From Theocolax elegans (Eukaryota > Arthropoda > Insecta > Hymenoptera > Cerocephalidae): a stretch of 64,000 bases of DNA. The stretch is taken from contig CM047425.1 of assembly GCA_026168455.1 (NCBI GenBank), forward strand, positions 44,412,711-44,476,710, given 5' to 3'. Positions within the stretch are counted from its first letter, which is position 1. Every line of letters starts with the position of its first letter. Shown here one piece after another: positions 43,503 to 55,418 of this stretch. The notes beneath the pieces are model-generated. The model did no database searches, was not told the origin of the DNA, and saw only the letters and a program-made list of their open reading frames with translations. The position numbers were made by a program, and so were the translations under genes.

Positions 43503-45695
43503 TTATTGATAACCTATCTGTCCCTGCTCTTGTTCCAGATTCTGTGTCGTTGACTGATCTTCTGTTAGTGTGAATGCTGGTATTAATCGATCAATGGATA
43601 CAGTAACCTGCTTCCCGTTAATCGTTAATGTAAACGTTTTATCGGACCTTTTGATAATCTTGTACGGTCCTTCGTATGACATTTGTAGTGAGTTTTTGAC
43701 TGCATCATGGCGAACAAAGGCGTAGCTGCTCGTTCTCAGATCCTTAAATACAAAAGTTTTGCGTTCGCCATGCCAGTTGGCTTTTGTGGGACGCAGTGTT
43801 TGCATTCTGCGACGTAGTTCTTTGATATACTCAGCTGCGTCATCAATTTGCCGTGGCTGGACTGTCAAAAATTCTCTGGGTAGACGGAGAGATTCGCCGT
43901 ATACTAGTTCTGCCGAAGTCGCTGGTAAATCTTCTTTCCAAGCTGTACTGATGCCAAGGAGCACAGTATGAAGAACTCGAGTCCATTGCTCGTTTTCGTG
44001 GCATCTGATCGCAGCCTTGAGCTGCCGGTGTAGTCTCTCTGCCATACCGTTAGCTTGAGGATGGTAAGCGGTTGTGCGGGTTCGTGTCACGCCTGTCAAT
44101 CGATTTAGCGACTGAAAAAGGTTAGACTCAAATTGGCGACCCTGGTCGATCGTGAGCCGCAGTGGGGTCCCAAATCGACAGATCCAGCCCTCATCAAATG
44201 CTCGAGCTACTGTCTCAGCTTCCTGATCCGGTAATGGAAAGGCTTCGGGCCAGCGTGTGAATCGGTCCACGCACGTTAAGCAGTAACGTTGTCCCTCCGA
44301 TGGCGGCAGCACGATTATGTCAATGTGTACGTGCTGAAAGCGAGACGATGGTGGTGTGAATTCACCTGTAGGTGAACTAACGTGCCTTGTGATTTTTGAA
44401 CGTTGACACTGGATACACGCTCGCGCCTAATCGCGACAATCAGCGTTGACTGATGGCCAAACAAAAGGCTATGTCACTTGTTTAACTGTAGCTTTGATAC
44501 CAGGATGAGATAAATGGTGCACGGAATTGAATGCAGCTTTTCGAAAGGAAGCTGTGATGTAAGGTCTGGCTGTGGCAAAACATAGCTGTGTCCGATCCGG
44601 CACTAGTATTGATGCCACTAGGATATCGTCTATATAGCCGTAGCAGAAGTCGAGTCCTCGCAGCATCTCGTCGCAAAATCGCTGGAATGTTTGAGCGGCA
44701 TTTCTGAGACCGAAACTCATAAACGGAAACTCAAATAACCCGAAAGGTGTGGTGATGCCCGTTTTATGTATGTCTTCCTCGGTCACCGGTACTTGATTAT
44801 ACGCGCGCACCAGTTCAATTTTTGAAAAAATTGATTTGCCGTGGAGAGTTTGCGCAAAATCTTGAATATGCTTAACAGGATACCGGTCCAGGATGGTGCG
44901 TGCGTTTAGCGCACGATAATCTCCGCAAGGTCGCCACTCATCGTCTTGTTTGGGCACCATGTGTACAGGCGCCGCCCAGCTGCTCGACGAGGGTCTCGCG
45001 GTACCGAGTTGTAACATTGCCTCGAAAGCTCTTTTGGCCGCCATGTAGCGTTCAGGAGCAAGGCGGCGTGGTTTTGCTGCCGCTGGTGGTCCGGGCGTCG
45101 TTTCGATGTAGTGTTTCGTCTTGTGCTTGATGACAGTTGCACGGCCGTCCGGGCGCGTGATCTCCGGGTAATCGGCGAGTAAACAATGATAAGGCGTTGC
45201 TCCCGTAATAACTTTGATACTCGGGATATTACACTCGCATACCTGGCCGCGTGTTCCGATGTTTGATAATTGATCAATAAGTCGGCCGTTTCGAATATCC
45301 ACTAACAGTCCGTAGTGAGATAAAAAATTAGCGCCGATAATCGGTTTGCTTACATCCGCGATCGTGAATTTCCACGGAAGTAACCGTCGTAACCCGAGAT
45401 TTAGCGCGAGTGTCTTTGTTCCGTAAGTCGCGATTACCGTACCATTTGCTGCTGCTAATTCGTAAGTCGACCTTTTCAATAGGCCGCGAACTGCCATTCG
45501 CGGGTACACGCAAAGGTCGGCGCCGGTGTCTATTAAAAATTGAGATTTTGTCTCCCTGTCGGTGACGAAAAGGCGGCGCGTTTGGTAACTCGGCTCGCTC
45601 GCCGCCATTAGCGAGGGCCGCTGGCGTTTCCCTGAAACGCACATGGTTGCTGGCACCGTTTCGCGGACGATCCGAATCGCCAGTGGTACCAGCAA
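43503..45695 (-). pseudogene. CsRn1-type Gypsy pol, copy 2
   Basis: Identical reading frames to 29084-31276, including the RT-to-integrase fusion and the TAG stops. Confidence 0.9.
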
Positions 45696-46470
45696 TCCGC
45701 GCCTTCGCGTGGTGTCCGATTCTGCAAGTGAGATCGGTTACGCGATTGTGTGCGCGATCGCGGGTTGTTTGCGGACCTTCGATGAAACCCGTCACTTACT
45801 GCACTCACCTCCTGTTGAATTGCCGCCACGAGTTCCTGGCGTAAATTGAGCGCGAGTTGCGCCATTTTGATATTCAGTAGTGCCTTGAGGTTGGGTGAGC
45901 TTACCTCGGCTACCGAAAGAGATGCAGACGAGCTCCGCATGGTGTTAATGACGGCGTCGGCGAGTTCCGCCAGGTTTTCGAGCGCGACATTCTTCTGCGT
46001 CGCGAGTATGGCTTGGACCGAACTTGGCAAACGTCCGGGCTAAAGTATTCTTATAATCGGGTCGGAGATCGCGGACAAAATTGAGACGGCTTTCGGTTAC
46101 CAATCTCTTCTCTTTCTAGAAGCCGCTTCGTTTTTTCGTCCTGCGTCGCGCTTAACCGACGAACAAGTTCCTCGCGTAGTTTCGTATATGGATTGTCTGA
46201 CGGCGGATTATTTATAATGTCTTTGACTTCCTCCACGTACCGCGTATCTAACACTCCGAGGATATAACCGAATTTTGTTTTCTCGGCTTTGATACCCGCT
46301 ACGGCAAAACTATGGTCTGCCATGTTAAACCATGTCGCAGGGTCCGATGCCATGAATGGTGCTAAACGGAACGCCACTTTTTCCACCTCTGGTCGCGTGT
46401 AAACAACAGTTTCCGTGTCACTTGATTCCAATTTCACAATAAAAACACTTAATTTTGTTCTTTCACACAC
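45608..46470 (-). pseudogene. CsRn1-type Gypsy Gag, copy 2
   Basis: Identical to 31189-32051, including the frameshift. Confidence 0.85.
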
Positions 46471-46531
46471 TTTATAAAAAACTGTCTATTTCTCACTACC
46501 GTTAACAACCGATTTATCTTATTATACGAAA

Positions 46532-46555
46532 GTTCAAATCACGTCGGGGTCACCA
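46532..46555 (-). promoter_or_regulatory. tRNA-Trp primer-binding site, copy 2
   Basis: Same TGGTGACCCCGACGTGATTT as at 32113-32136. Confidence 0.85.
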
Positions 46556-47159
46556 CTTGGTTGTCGGGTGTGATTGGGGAATGTCTAATAATTAAACAAA
46601 AGAATAAATGCGTGTGTAAACGGACAATTCACTTTAATTTATTCAGGAAAGAGTGTAAGTGGCGTGTGAGTACGTGGTGTGTCCTGAGTGAGTGTCGGAG
46701 CGACTGTGTTCCTCGGATTTGATGTGCATTCGCAGGTAACCTCGGGAAAAGAGTAGAAGGGATGATGGAAAATTCGAATAACTAGGAACTAAGAATAAAT
46801 GCGGGTTTGAACTTGTCGACGAACGTGACCCTACACGACACGAGTAATAAAATGTACTATTGGCGATCACCTCAGGGAAACCCAGAGACGTGCGCCAATG
46901 AGTGTCATAAAATGCAACTTTTATTGAAGAACGACTAGCGAAGGAAAGAAAAGGTCTAATTACCTGCGAATGATCTACACCCGGGGGCCATGTGTGTAAG
47001 TGTACTGTTTTGTGTTTTTGTGTATACGAAATCTCTTTACATATGTACAATTATTTGAATATTATTACATTTTAGTTCATAATACGGTATTAATTCAATG
47101 GTTAATAATTTTAAGAATAAAATTTATTTTAGCTTGAGCGTATGTAGCGAGACGCTACA
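46556..47159 (-). mobile_element. 5' LTR of CsRn1-type Gypsy, copy 2
   Basis: Counterpart of 32137-32740, no difference noticed. Confidence 0.75.
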
Positions 47160-48215
47160 TCTTAAATGCCGATACATGTGAATGTGAAGATGAAAATGAG
47201 CAAATATTAGCTAGATGAAAAATATGAGAAATATGCGAATTAGATAAAATGGAAAATAAATTAGATGATAACATGTTAAATGATTTTGATGAAATGGCGA
47301 ATAAATTATGAGAGATGACATTATGAGTAATAGAGCTATGATCAGATAATTGCATGCTTGTAACTATATTTGAACTTATATCTAATGACAACAACGGACT
47401 AAATACATCTGATTGCTGGTCAGGCAAAACACTTTGACTAGAGGTTGGAAATCTACTACGCGGATAACGAAAAGACCAACCAGTATTAAAAATATTACTA
47501 AAAACTGAATCCAAATCACGACCGCTGACCCCCCCAAATTTCGCGTCCAATACCTCCTTACCGTCGTTGGCTGTCTAATAATTTGCATATAAATCGTAAT
47601 AGAATCATGGCCCGCCGCGAAGGGGACCGATGACTTTACAAATTTAAAATGAGGTACCGGTTCACGAATAACGAAAAGATCAAGCCATGTATGAGATGTA
47701 CCCACTGATGTGACTGCATGATGAGTCGGCTCCAAATCGGAAAGCGTAAGGTTCAGAGCCGATATGTTTGCCCTCATCATGTCCGCCGCACCGCCCGCTG
47801 ATTTCATGTCAATATTAAAATCACCCGTAATAACAGCATGACCATGCGACGGAGGTAAATCCGACAATACATCAAACAATTTTGAAGGATAAGTTGCCGT
47901 AGGCCTTCTGTAGACAACTCCCAAAACTAACGACGAAAATTTACCTGAAATTTTTAACAAAAGATATACCGGTGAGTTAGAGAACTGTTCATCAGAATGT
48001 GCCAACGTAACTTATAGTGACTTCTACATACGCAGCTACACCACCACCTTCTTTACCCAAACGATCAAGTCTAAATAATGTATAACCCAGTAACTTAAGA
48101 ATATCCGAGGCATCTGATTCCTTCAAAAATATTTCAGTAAGCGCAATCACATCATGTGTCCGCGGAAAAACCAGTGCTTCTAAAGAAATAAAATGAGTTT
48201 TGAGTCTATTAATCC
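47160..48215 (-). pseudogene. LINE-2 endonuclease part, copy 2
   Basis: Counterpart of 32741-33795. The frame 47382-48005 (207 residues) is uninterrupted through GDFNIDMKSAG and AGHDSITIY, showing that the break in copy 1 is a one-base deletion. Confidence 0.8.
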
Positions 48216-49447
48216 TCTATTATATTAAAGTAAGGACTTGATAACGTCGTCGTCGTCTTCCACAACGTCGTTGTCGTTAACGTCGTCGTCGTCGTCGTTT
48301 TTATACAATTTTTTTAAATTACTATAAAACTAATATAGATAATTTGTCAATCCGAAATCGAGCGGATAGATTTTTTTATTCTCAACAAAGTACATTTGGT
48401 TCAATTATAAAAAAATCAATAATATTATCAAAAATTTAAAAAAATTAATTTTTCAAGAATCGAAAATTGTCATTATAACAAAAACTATTCGAGGAATAAG
48501 TAACCACATTCTTTTCCCGAATTCGGAAAATAAAAAGTGCACTACACACGAAAGGTGAACGATATTGATCGAGTAGTTTCGAAAATACGGCGGTATACGT
48601 CGACACAAACACACATCCATACAGACATTTTCTAAAAACCCGTGATTTCAACTCCTGATATGTTAGAACATACTTGTAACATGTTTTTAGCGAGTCGATA
48701 AAATTTAACTATCACAAAGCTTCCTCTATGAGGAAGCAATAGAACTACATAAAATTAATTTCCTCAGTGTCAAGGTTTATATATTTGAAAACTTTTTAAT
48801 GCGCCGTAATATAAAAAGGAAAAAGAGAATTCTTTCAAATTTGATCTTGAATATCTATGTAGAATATTGAAATAATACAGAAATTTTATGCTTCTTTTCC
48901 TATCCCGCACTGTCATATTCTTTTCAGCGAAAAATTTTAATTTTATCGATTTTTGATTCGATTGATTTTATATAATTAAGCGTATTTTATATGTTTTATA
49001 TATTCAAAATATTGATTAAAATTTTTCACTTATCTGGAATTGCTTACACAGAAAAGATTAAATTAAATTATAATCATTTCAAACAGTTATAAGTTAACGT
49101 AAGCCATAAAAGCCAAATTCAACCGAGGGAGCGGTAGCGACTGAGGTATAAATTGCTAGTATTGATATCAATAATGGAAAACAAATTTTTCGCCTGACCA
49201 ACATCCCCTCATTGCGAAGGACACCCACGATTAGGAGGAAGGGAGAGGAGGTCAACTTCAGCATTTATGCGAATCAATGATCCCTTTTTCTCTCTTCTTA
49301 AATAAACAATTGAATTTAAATATGAGTATAATAATATCGGTCTCTCCGAACCAAATGCTTTACTTTAGAATAAAGCAGGCCTATCGTAAACTTTGTCCAC
49401 TATGGTTGGTGGAATTTCCCAGAGCACGGCCTTTTTAAAATAATTAA
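48216..49447. other. AT-rich segment with trinucleotide repeat, copy 2
   Basis: Counterpart of 33796-35027. No gene. Confidence 0.55.
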
Positions 49448-49516
49448 AGGCGTTTCGTCCTCGATCTCCAGCTTGGACTCCTCAGTAAGGAACTGGAGAT
49501 TTTACCTTAGACGCCT
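49448..49516 (-). ncRNA. type III hammerhead ribozyme, copy 2
   Basis: Identical to 35028-35096 over all 69 nt. Predicted cleavage between 49510 and 49509. Confidence 0.9.
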
Positions 49517-49604
49517 GTCGCAAGATGAACCGCGACGCCAGCAAGATGTTCTGCGGCTATATATATAGAAAAGAGACGACGATCTCTCACTCGTTGGACG
49601 CACG

Positions 49605-49672
49605 CACGCGCACACGCACGCGCACACGCACGCACACACACATACGCATACACACACACACACACACACACA
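49605..49672. repeat. (ACGC)/(AC)n microsatellite at 5' end of R1-clade LINE, copy 2
   Basis: Mirrors the (AC)n at 54434-54448 on the other side of the element, so it is one microsatellite split by the insertion. Confidence 0.9.
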
Positions 49673-49861
49673 CCCGTGTCGGGTTTGCTGGTCCCGCATC
49701 GTGGCGCCTCCCCAGGTGGTGGATAGGGGAATGCTTTCCAGATATGGATGGTACCGAAAAAATCAAATATTCGGGGCGAACCAAAACCAGATAGGGAAAG
49801 GCACCCCGAAATTAAACCAATTATGGATAGTGAGGTTTAAACAACACTATCCCAAGCGGGC

Positions 49862-51217
49862 ATGGCAGTCCTGCCAAATCTCGCCACTGATTCCGATCGG
49901 GTGAAAGCCCCGATGGTGAGTGCTGGTCCCACGGATTTTGGGGGGGGGGGGGACCAAACTCACACCGTTAAAATAGTAAGTGCTGTGGAGGTTGGTCACT
50001 CGGCCTCTGTAGCATCAAATGCTACGTGTGACCTGCCCTCATCTGAGATGTCGAGTGACGCTGACAGAGCTTTCCTCCGTCTGCGTGAGAAAATAGACAC
50101 CCTGGTGGAGTTTTTTCTTAACAAGAACAATATCCACAAGGTAATCAAGTCTATGGCGAGAGCTACCAGCAGGTCCCTACGTGAGTATGCTCGGGTAAGA
50201 AACGCGCAGCACCCGAGAGGAAGCGAAGATAGCTCGGCGGGCACGCGCAGAGATGGAACGTGCCAGACGTCGCCTATCTTTCGCAAAGAGGCGCGCCAAA
50301 ATAAGGCGGACGAGAGGGAGAGACCCTCTCCACCACGGAACCTGCCGAAGAGGAAGAAACAGGCAAAACAACCAGCCAAGGAAACCGGACCAGTCGAACC
50401 TAGTACCGGAAACAATAATGACCAGCTGAAGTCACGCGAGTAGGCAACAGTTGTACGCAAGGCCAAGAAACCAGGCCAAAAGCGCAAGCAGCTGGAGCAG
50501 ACCAAGGATGTCGGAGGGCCGGCTGGGGTGGTTAAAGGACCGAAGGCGGTCTTGAAGCCAGTCCGCCCAGATGCCATCAAAATCAAAGCGATGGCAGGGC
50601 GGTCTTATGCCGACATCCTGAGACAAATTCGAACGGCTCCAAACCTCAAGCCACTCGGAGAGAGAGTTTCGAATATCCGGCGCACAAAAACGGAGGAGCT
50701 TTTGATAGAGCTGGGTAAGCCGGGAGTCATAGCTCCGGAACTCCAGGGCGCGGTCTCGTCCACGCTAGGTGGTCCAGCGGAGGTCTAGCTACTGTCCCAC
50801 AAGGAGTTCATTTTAATAAAGGACATTGACGAGACTGCTACGACGGAAGAAGTAGCGGAGGCAATCTCCGCGGTGATCGAGTCAGAAGTGGTGCCTTCTG
50901 CAGAAATAAAGTTCAGAGGGTCCTACGGAGGCACCCTAATGACCAGCGTTCTGCTACCGGTGACAGCAGCAAAAAAGCTGCTGCAAAATGGGAAGCTTCG
51001 GATAGGTTGGATGAACTGCAGGGTTCGGCTTCGCGAGGCTGTCTCGCGATGTTACCGGTGCCACGAGACTGGCCACATCGCGAGGAACTGCAAAAGTGCA
51101 GTTGACCGATCATCGCAGTGTTTTCGGTGCGGCCAAGAGGGCCACAAAGCAGTGAATTGCGTGGCAAGTAAGGCCATAGCCACGCGTGGGTTTGAAGCAC
51201 CTGTCAAAAATGGCTAG
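49862..51217 (+). pseudogene. R1-clade ORF1 (Gag-like), copy 2
   Basis: A single frame from MAVLPNLATDSDRVK to the stop at 51215-51217, interrupted only by two TAG codons (50441 and 50786). Both are one transition from CAG. The C-terminus has CCHC knuckles (CYRCHETGHIARNC, CFRCGQEGHKAVNC). The first part is basic with a likely nuclear-localisation stretch (LPKRKKQAKQ). The stop overlaps the ORF2 start in ATGGCTAG. Confidence 0.87.
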
Positions 51218-54200
51218 GGTGCTACAAGTAAACCTAAACCACTGTGCAGTGGCTCAGGACCTGCTAGCACAGTTGGTCAGGGAAGAAAAGGTCTACATTG
51301 CCATCGTCAGCGAGGAGTATAGGGATCTGACTGTGCCGAATTGGGTGAGTGATGTCACTGGTAGAGCGGCCATTTGGGTATGTCGAAACCTCCGTGTATC
51401 CGGAAAAATGGCCACTTTACTCCCAAATTTCACCTGGGTGGCGGTGGCGGGTATACGACTATACAGTTGCTACCTCCCACCCAGTGACAACATCAAGAAG
51501 TTCCTGGGATCCCTTGATGCCATCGTCACCAACGCGCGGTCCTCTCGACTGCCAGTAGTCATTAGAGGGGACATCAACGCTTGGGCGACGGAATGGGGCA
51601 GTTCAAGAACTAACGCCAGAGGTGCGGCACTCCTCGAGGCCTTCGCCATACTGGGGTTGGAGATTGCTAACACCGAGAGGGTTTCCACTTTTTCTAGAGC
51701 GGGCAAGTCCTCCATAATAGATCTGACCTTTATCGATCCTAGATTGATGAGGGGAGGGTCTGAATGGAAAGTTAGTGATCGTTACACGGGAAGCGACCAT
51801 CAAGCACTCGTGTACCAGCTCCAGCTGATTAACAGAGTAGCAGGTCGGGACAACAAGCCAACATATAGGAGGTGGGCACCGTCTACGTTCGACCGGGAGA
51901 TGTTTCTCTGCGCTCTTGAAGAGGTAACAGTGGAAGGAACACCGGAAGACAAATCCAGAAACTCATGTGTGCCATAACAATGGCTTGCGATGTCTCAATG
52001 GCCAGAGAACTAAACCCTCTTAGCCGTCCGCCAGTTTATTGGTGGAACGAGAGTATCGCAGAAAAACGAAGTGAGTGTCTGCGGGCTCGGCGACTGCATC
52101 AAAGAGCTCGGAATAAGCCGCAGTATCAAAAGCTAACTGCGGGTTATGAATTAAGACGCAAAGAGCTTAAGTCTGCCATCAAAGTAGCAAAGCGTAAGTG
52201 CTGGCGTAATTTCTGCGATGAAGTGGACCGCGACCCCAGGGGTAATCCGTACAAAACGGTGATGAGCAAGATCAAACCCAGGGGCGCCACAACACCCACG
52301 TATCCGCACTTCCTTGACAGAACCGTTCGCTGCCTGTTTCCACCACATTACAAGCGAGCAGCTGACACGAGTCTGACGGTGGCAGACGATGCAATCGTGC
52401 CGCCAGACGTTAGTGTTACCGAGCTGACAATGGCTACAAAGAAAATACAGGTCCGCAAAGCCCCAGGACCAGATGGAATACCTGGTCTGGCCATTAAAAC
52501 CGCTGCGCTGAATGTGCCACATATTTTTGCGCAAACATTGACACATTCAGTGCCTGTCTCAAAGCGGGATGCTTTCCAGCGCAGTGGAAGGTGCAGAGAC
52601 TGGTGCTCCTCCCCAAGGGGAATAGACCTCCGGAGGAGCCATCCTCGTACCATCCGCTTTGCCTGCTGGATATAGCCAGGAAGCTATTCCAGCGGGTGAT
52701 ACGTGCCAGGATGCAGGCAACTACTGCACGAGTAGGCGACCTGTCCGACAATCAGTTCGGTTTCCGAAAGGGGCGTTCAACCATCGAAGCCATAAGCCGA
52801 GTTGTTGAGCTGGCTACCAGTGCCATCAATGGTATCCGGAATTCGAGGCGTATGTGCGCCATTATCGCCTTGGATATCCGTAACGCTTTCAACTCGGCCC
52901 GATGGGACAACATAATGTTGTCCTTGGAATATCTGAAGGTGCCGCTCTACCTCCGAAAGATCACCTCGAGTTACCTCGCGGATCATACCCTCCTCTATGA
53001 CACCGGGCATGGCATGCACTCCTATAGTACTACCGGAGGCGTGCCACAGGGTTCGGTCCTGGGGCCACTTCTCTGGAACGTTGTGTACGACGGGCTGCTG
53101 AAACAACAGCTTCCAGAGGGGGCGTCGATGGTGGCCTTTGCAGACGACGTGGCGTTAGTCGTCGTCGGTAAGAGTATCGAAGAGGTGCAATACCTTGGAG
53201 ATATCTCTATTGAGGTAGTAGCGGGATGGTTGAGCAACCATGGGCTGCGTCTAGCGGCTGAAAAAACAGAGACGGTGCTCATATCTCGAACGAAGCAAAG
53301 GAGGTACGCCACCTTTACCGTAAACGGTAGGTCTGTAAGATCGGTGGACACTATGAGGTACCTGGGTGTCACCTTGGATGCGCGGATATCGTTCAAGTAA
53401 CATCTCTTGAATGCAGGGACGAAAACGGCAAGAGTAGCTGGGGCTCTGTCGGTCTTAATGCCCAATATCGGAGGGCCGAAGCAACCTCGCCGGGCCCTTT
53501 TAACGACAGTTGTAAGCTCTGTAATCTGTCCGATAAGTACCAACAAAACCTATGGTGCGGCTTGCCCACAAGCCTGCAGAATAGCCGCTTTGAGGGTAGC
53601 TCATGCATACAGAACAGTGTCCGATATCGCCCTCTCGGTGATCGCCGGAATCCCGCCCTTCGATCTCTTAGCGATGGAGAGGGCTGATACTTACAGAGAA
53701 GGTCGGCGTGCCTTACAACGGGAAGGCCAAGGTGAAAATGGCGGCAGAAATCGGTGGTCAATTAAGACCACCGAACAGTAGCAGCAGAGATGAGATGCTG
53801 CCCGCGAAGGACACTGGACCCACCGCGTCATCCCTGATGTGGTAAAGTGGACAGGTAGGAATCACGGCTTCGTCAACTTTCACCTGACCCAGGTGCTTAC
53901 CGGCCATGGTTGCTTCCGCAGCTATCTGCACCGTTTTCAAATATATGGGAACGGGGAGTGTCCGGTCTGCCCTGGCGCCGACGAAGACATAGATCATGTA
54001 CTGTTCCGGTGTCCTCGATTCATGCAGGAAAGGGATCAGTTCCAAACTTGGTGGACGGGACCTTTAACCCCGGAGGGCATCGGGACATGCCTTCTTGGTT
54101 CACAGGAAGGTTGGGATGCCGTGGTGACCTTTGCAGCTTTCATTGTGGAACGGCTGAACCACATAAGGAAGGAGGAAGAAGGCGGAAGAGGCGGCAATAA

Positions 54201-54222
54201 CATCAGCCGCCCGCTAATGTGA
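51210..54222 (+). pseudogene. R1-clade ORF2: endonuclease, reverse transcriptase, C-terminal zinc motif
   Basis: Endonuclease (51210-51960): VLQVNLNHCAVAQDLL, VVIRGDINAWATEWG, SSIIDLTFID, TGSDHQALVYQL. RT (about 52450-53400): VRKAPGPDGIPGL, SDNQFGFRKGRSTIEAI, ALDIRNAFNSARWD, GGVPQGSVLGPLLWN, FADDVALVVV, YLGVTLDARISF. The C-terminal CCHC-like motif is CPVCPGADEDIDHVLFRC (near 53970), typical of R1-clade proteins. Lesions: frame changes near 51965 and 52560, TAA at 53398, and a TGA in the segment near 53790. It would nick an (AC)n target and copy the element RNA if intact. Confidence 0.9.
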
Positions 54223-54426
54223 GTCGGTAGTTTCGTAGGAGAGGCTCAATGTGGTGAGACTGCCCCCTTGAAATAATACCTCGCGGCGGTTTCCTAGGAG
54301 GGATGATCAGTCGAGAGGAGGAGCCCTGCAGTTCCATCATAGCAAGGTGGTTTTTAGTGGGTATAGGTCAAGCCGATCGAGTCCCACACTCAGTGCGTAA
54401 GTGCATTTTTGTCCGCCTCCTCTTAT

Positions 54427-54452
54427 AAAAAAAACACACACACACACAAATA
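54427..54452. repeat. poly-A tail and (AC)n target remnant
   Basis: Eight A followed by an AC run directly after the R1-clade 3' UTR. Confidence 0.85.
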
Positions 54453-54512
54453 TATGTATGCAATATTATTACACTTATTATTTGTTTATTAATATTAATA
54501 TTCAATTTTATT

Positions 54513-54863
54513 TTAATAAATACCTTGAATTTCTTCGTACTCCTCCATAATGCGTCGTAATGTATATAAACATTGCATATTACGGCGCACATTGTAATCA
54601 CCCACTGCAGCTATAACTACTTCATTATCGCGGAAAAACCGTGTGTATAAAATACTTATTTGGCGAAAAGTGCAACAACTAAGAATAAAATTCAATTCAC
54701 GCACTAATCGCGCACACTCCATACGTCTTAACCGTATGCGCCATGTTAAATCACATCTCCGCCAAATTCCAGGATGTGATTGTCGATATCGCAAATAATT
54801 CGCGAGTCTTAATATTGTTTCGCAAAGATTATTTTCACTTGCACTAAGCATTTTTGCTCTCAC
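54513..54863 (-). CDS. unrecognised 116-codon ORF
   Basis: Starts MRAKMLSASENNLCE and ends EEYEEIQGIY. Arg- and Cys-rich, with no transmembrane or zinc motif I can identify. Codon and residue use look protein-like (RRCDLTWRIRLRRMECARLV), so it may be a real exon or a fragment of an element adjoining the R1 target. No function is proposed. Confidence 0.35.
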   Translation of the reverse strand: MRAKMLSASENNLCETILRLANYLRYRQSHPGIWRRCDLTWRIRLRRMECARLVRELNFILSCCTFRQISILYTRFFRDNEVVIAAVGDYNVRRNMQCLYTLRRIMEEYEEIQGIY

Positions 54864-55023
54864 TCACAGTCAACGATTTTTCAAAGTTTGTCGTCCTACT
54901 CGTACAGTAGTCAAAAACGAACTCGCGGATTCAGACTTTGAATTTTTAAAACAGAATGTTTTTCTGTACAATACCCCTACCATTGTTTAACACCATCATC
55001 TTCTGTAAACCCGCAAAAATCAC

Positions 55024-55257
55024 ATGCATCGCATCTTTGTATACGAGAATACAGCTCTATGCGAGATTCGAATGCGAGACATCTGTTTTCTATCTGTAGG
55101 AGTATTGACGAAAAGATACGTTTTCTTTAAGTGTTTAGGTTTTCCCTTTCCCAATAAATCTCGTCGGTGCGGTGTCAGAGTTTCTCGATGTACAAAAAAA
55201 AATTCAAGCGTTGATGAAACATTGTTAATTGAAGCAAACATACATTCGCATCTTTAA
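55024..55257 (+). pseudogene. possible FLYWCH-type zinc-finger fragment
   Basis: The end of this frame reads YVFFKC, then RRCGVRVSRC and LLIEANIHSHL, an aromatic-x-Cys ... Cys-x-x-Arg ... His-x-His spacing seen in FLYWCH fingers of host proteins and MULE transposons. The upstream half does not match well. The opposite strand is also open here. Confidence 0.3.
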
Positions 55258-55418
55258 ACGAGCGGACTGGATTACAATTTTTGCACCGAAACATGATGAA
55301 ACGACTAGATATTTACCTACTTAATATTGTAACTATGTAACAATTATTTAAACTAAAAGTAACAAAATGTACAGTATTTTTTGAATAATATGCATTTGAA
55401 TGTCGTAAAATTTAAATA
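55258..55418. other. AT-rich spacer
   Basis: Downstream of the pseudogene stop. Nothing else recognised. Confidence 0.5.

Larger units (their letters stand above)
39279..53697. repeat. 14.42-kb duplication unit, copy 2
   Basis: Direct repeat of 24857-39278, starting at the shared GAA and continuing to 53697, after which the R1-clade element runs on to its natural end. The first 3 kb carry about 20 single-base indels relative to copy 1. From about 43.0 to 47.8 kb the copies look identical. Confidence 0.97.
49673..54427 (+). mobile_element. R1-clade LINE (Waldo-like), full length, in an (AC)n target
   Basis: About 4.75 kb with 5' UTR, ORF1, ORF2 and 3' UTR, ending in a short poly-A. It is flanked on both sides by AC-type repeats. 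Some R1-clade families such as Waldo are known to insert into ACAY microsatellites. All coding regions carry lesions, so the copy is dead. The family name is inferred from clade and target. Confidence 0.88.

Noticed and set aside
24857..53697. Two independent insertions of the same TE cluster
   Set aside because: The units include several TEs and non-TE sequence in the same order with identical breakpoints, so a single duplication or join is far simpler.
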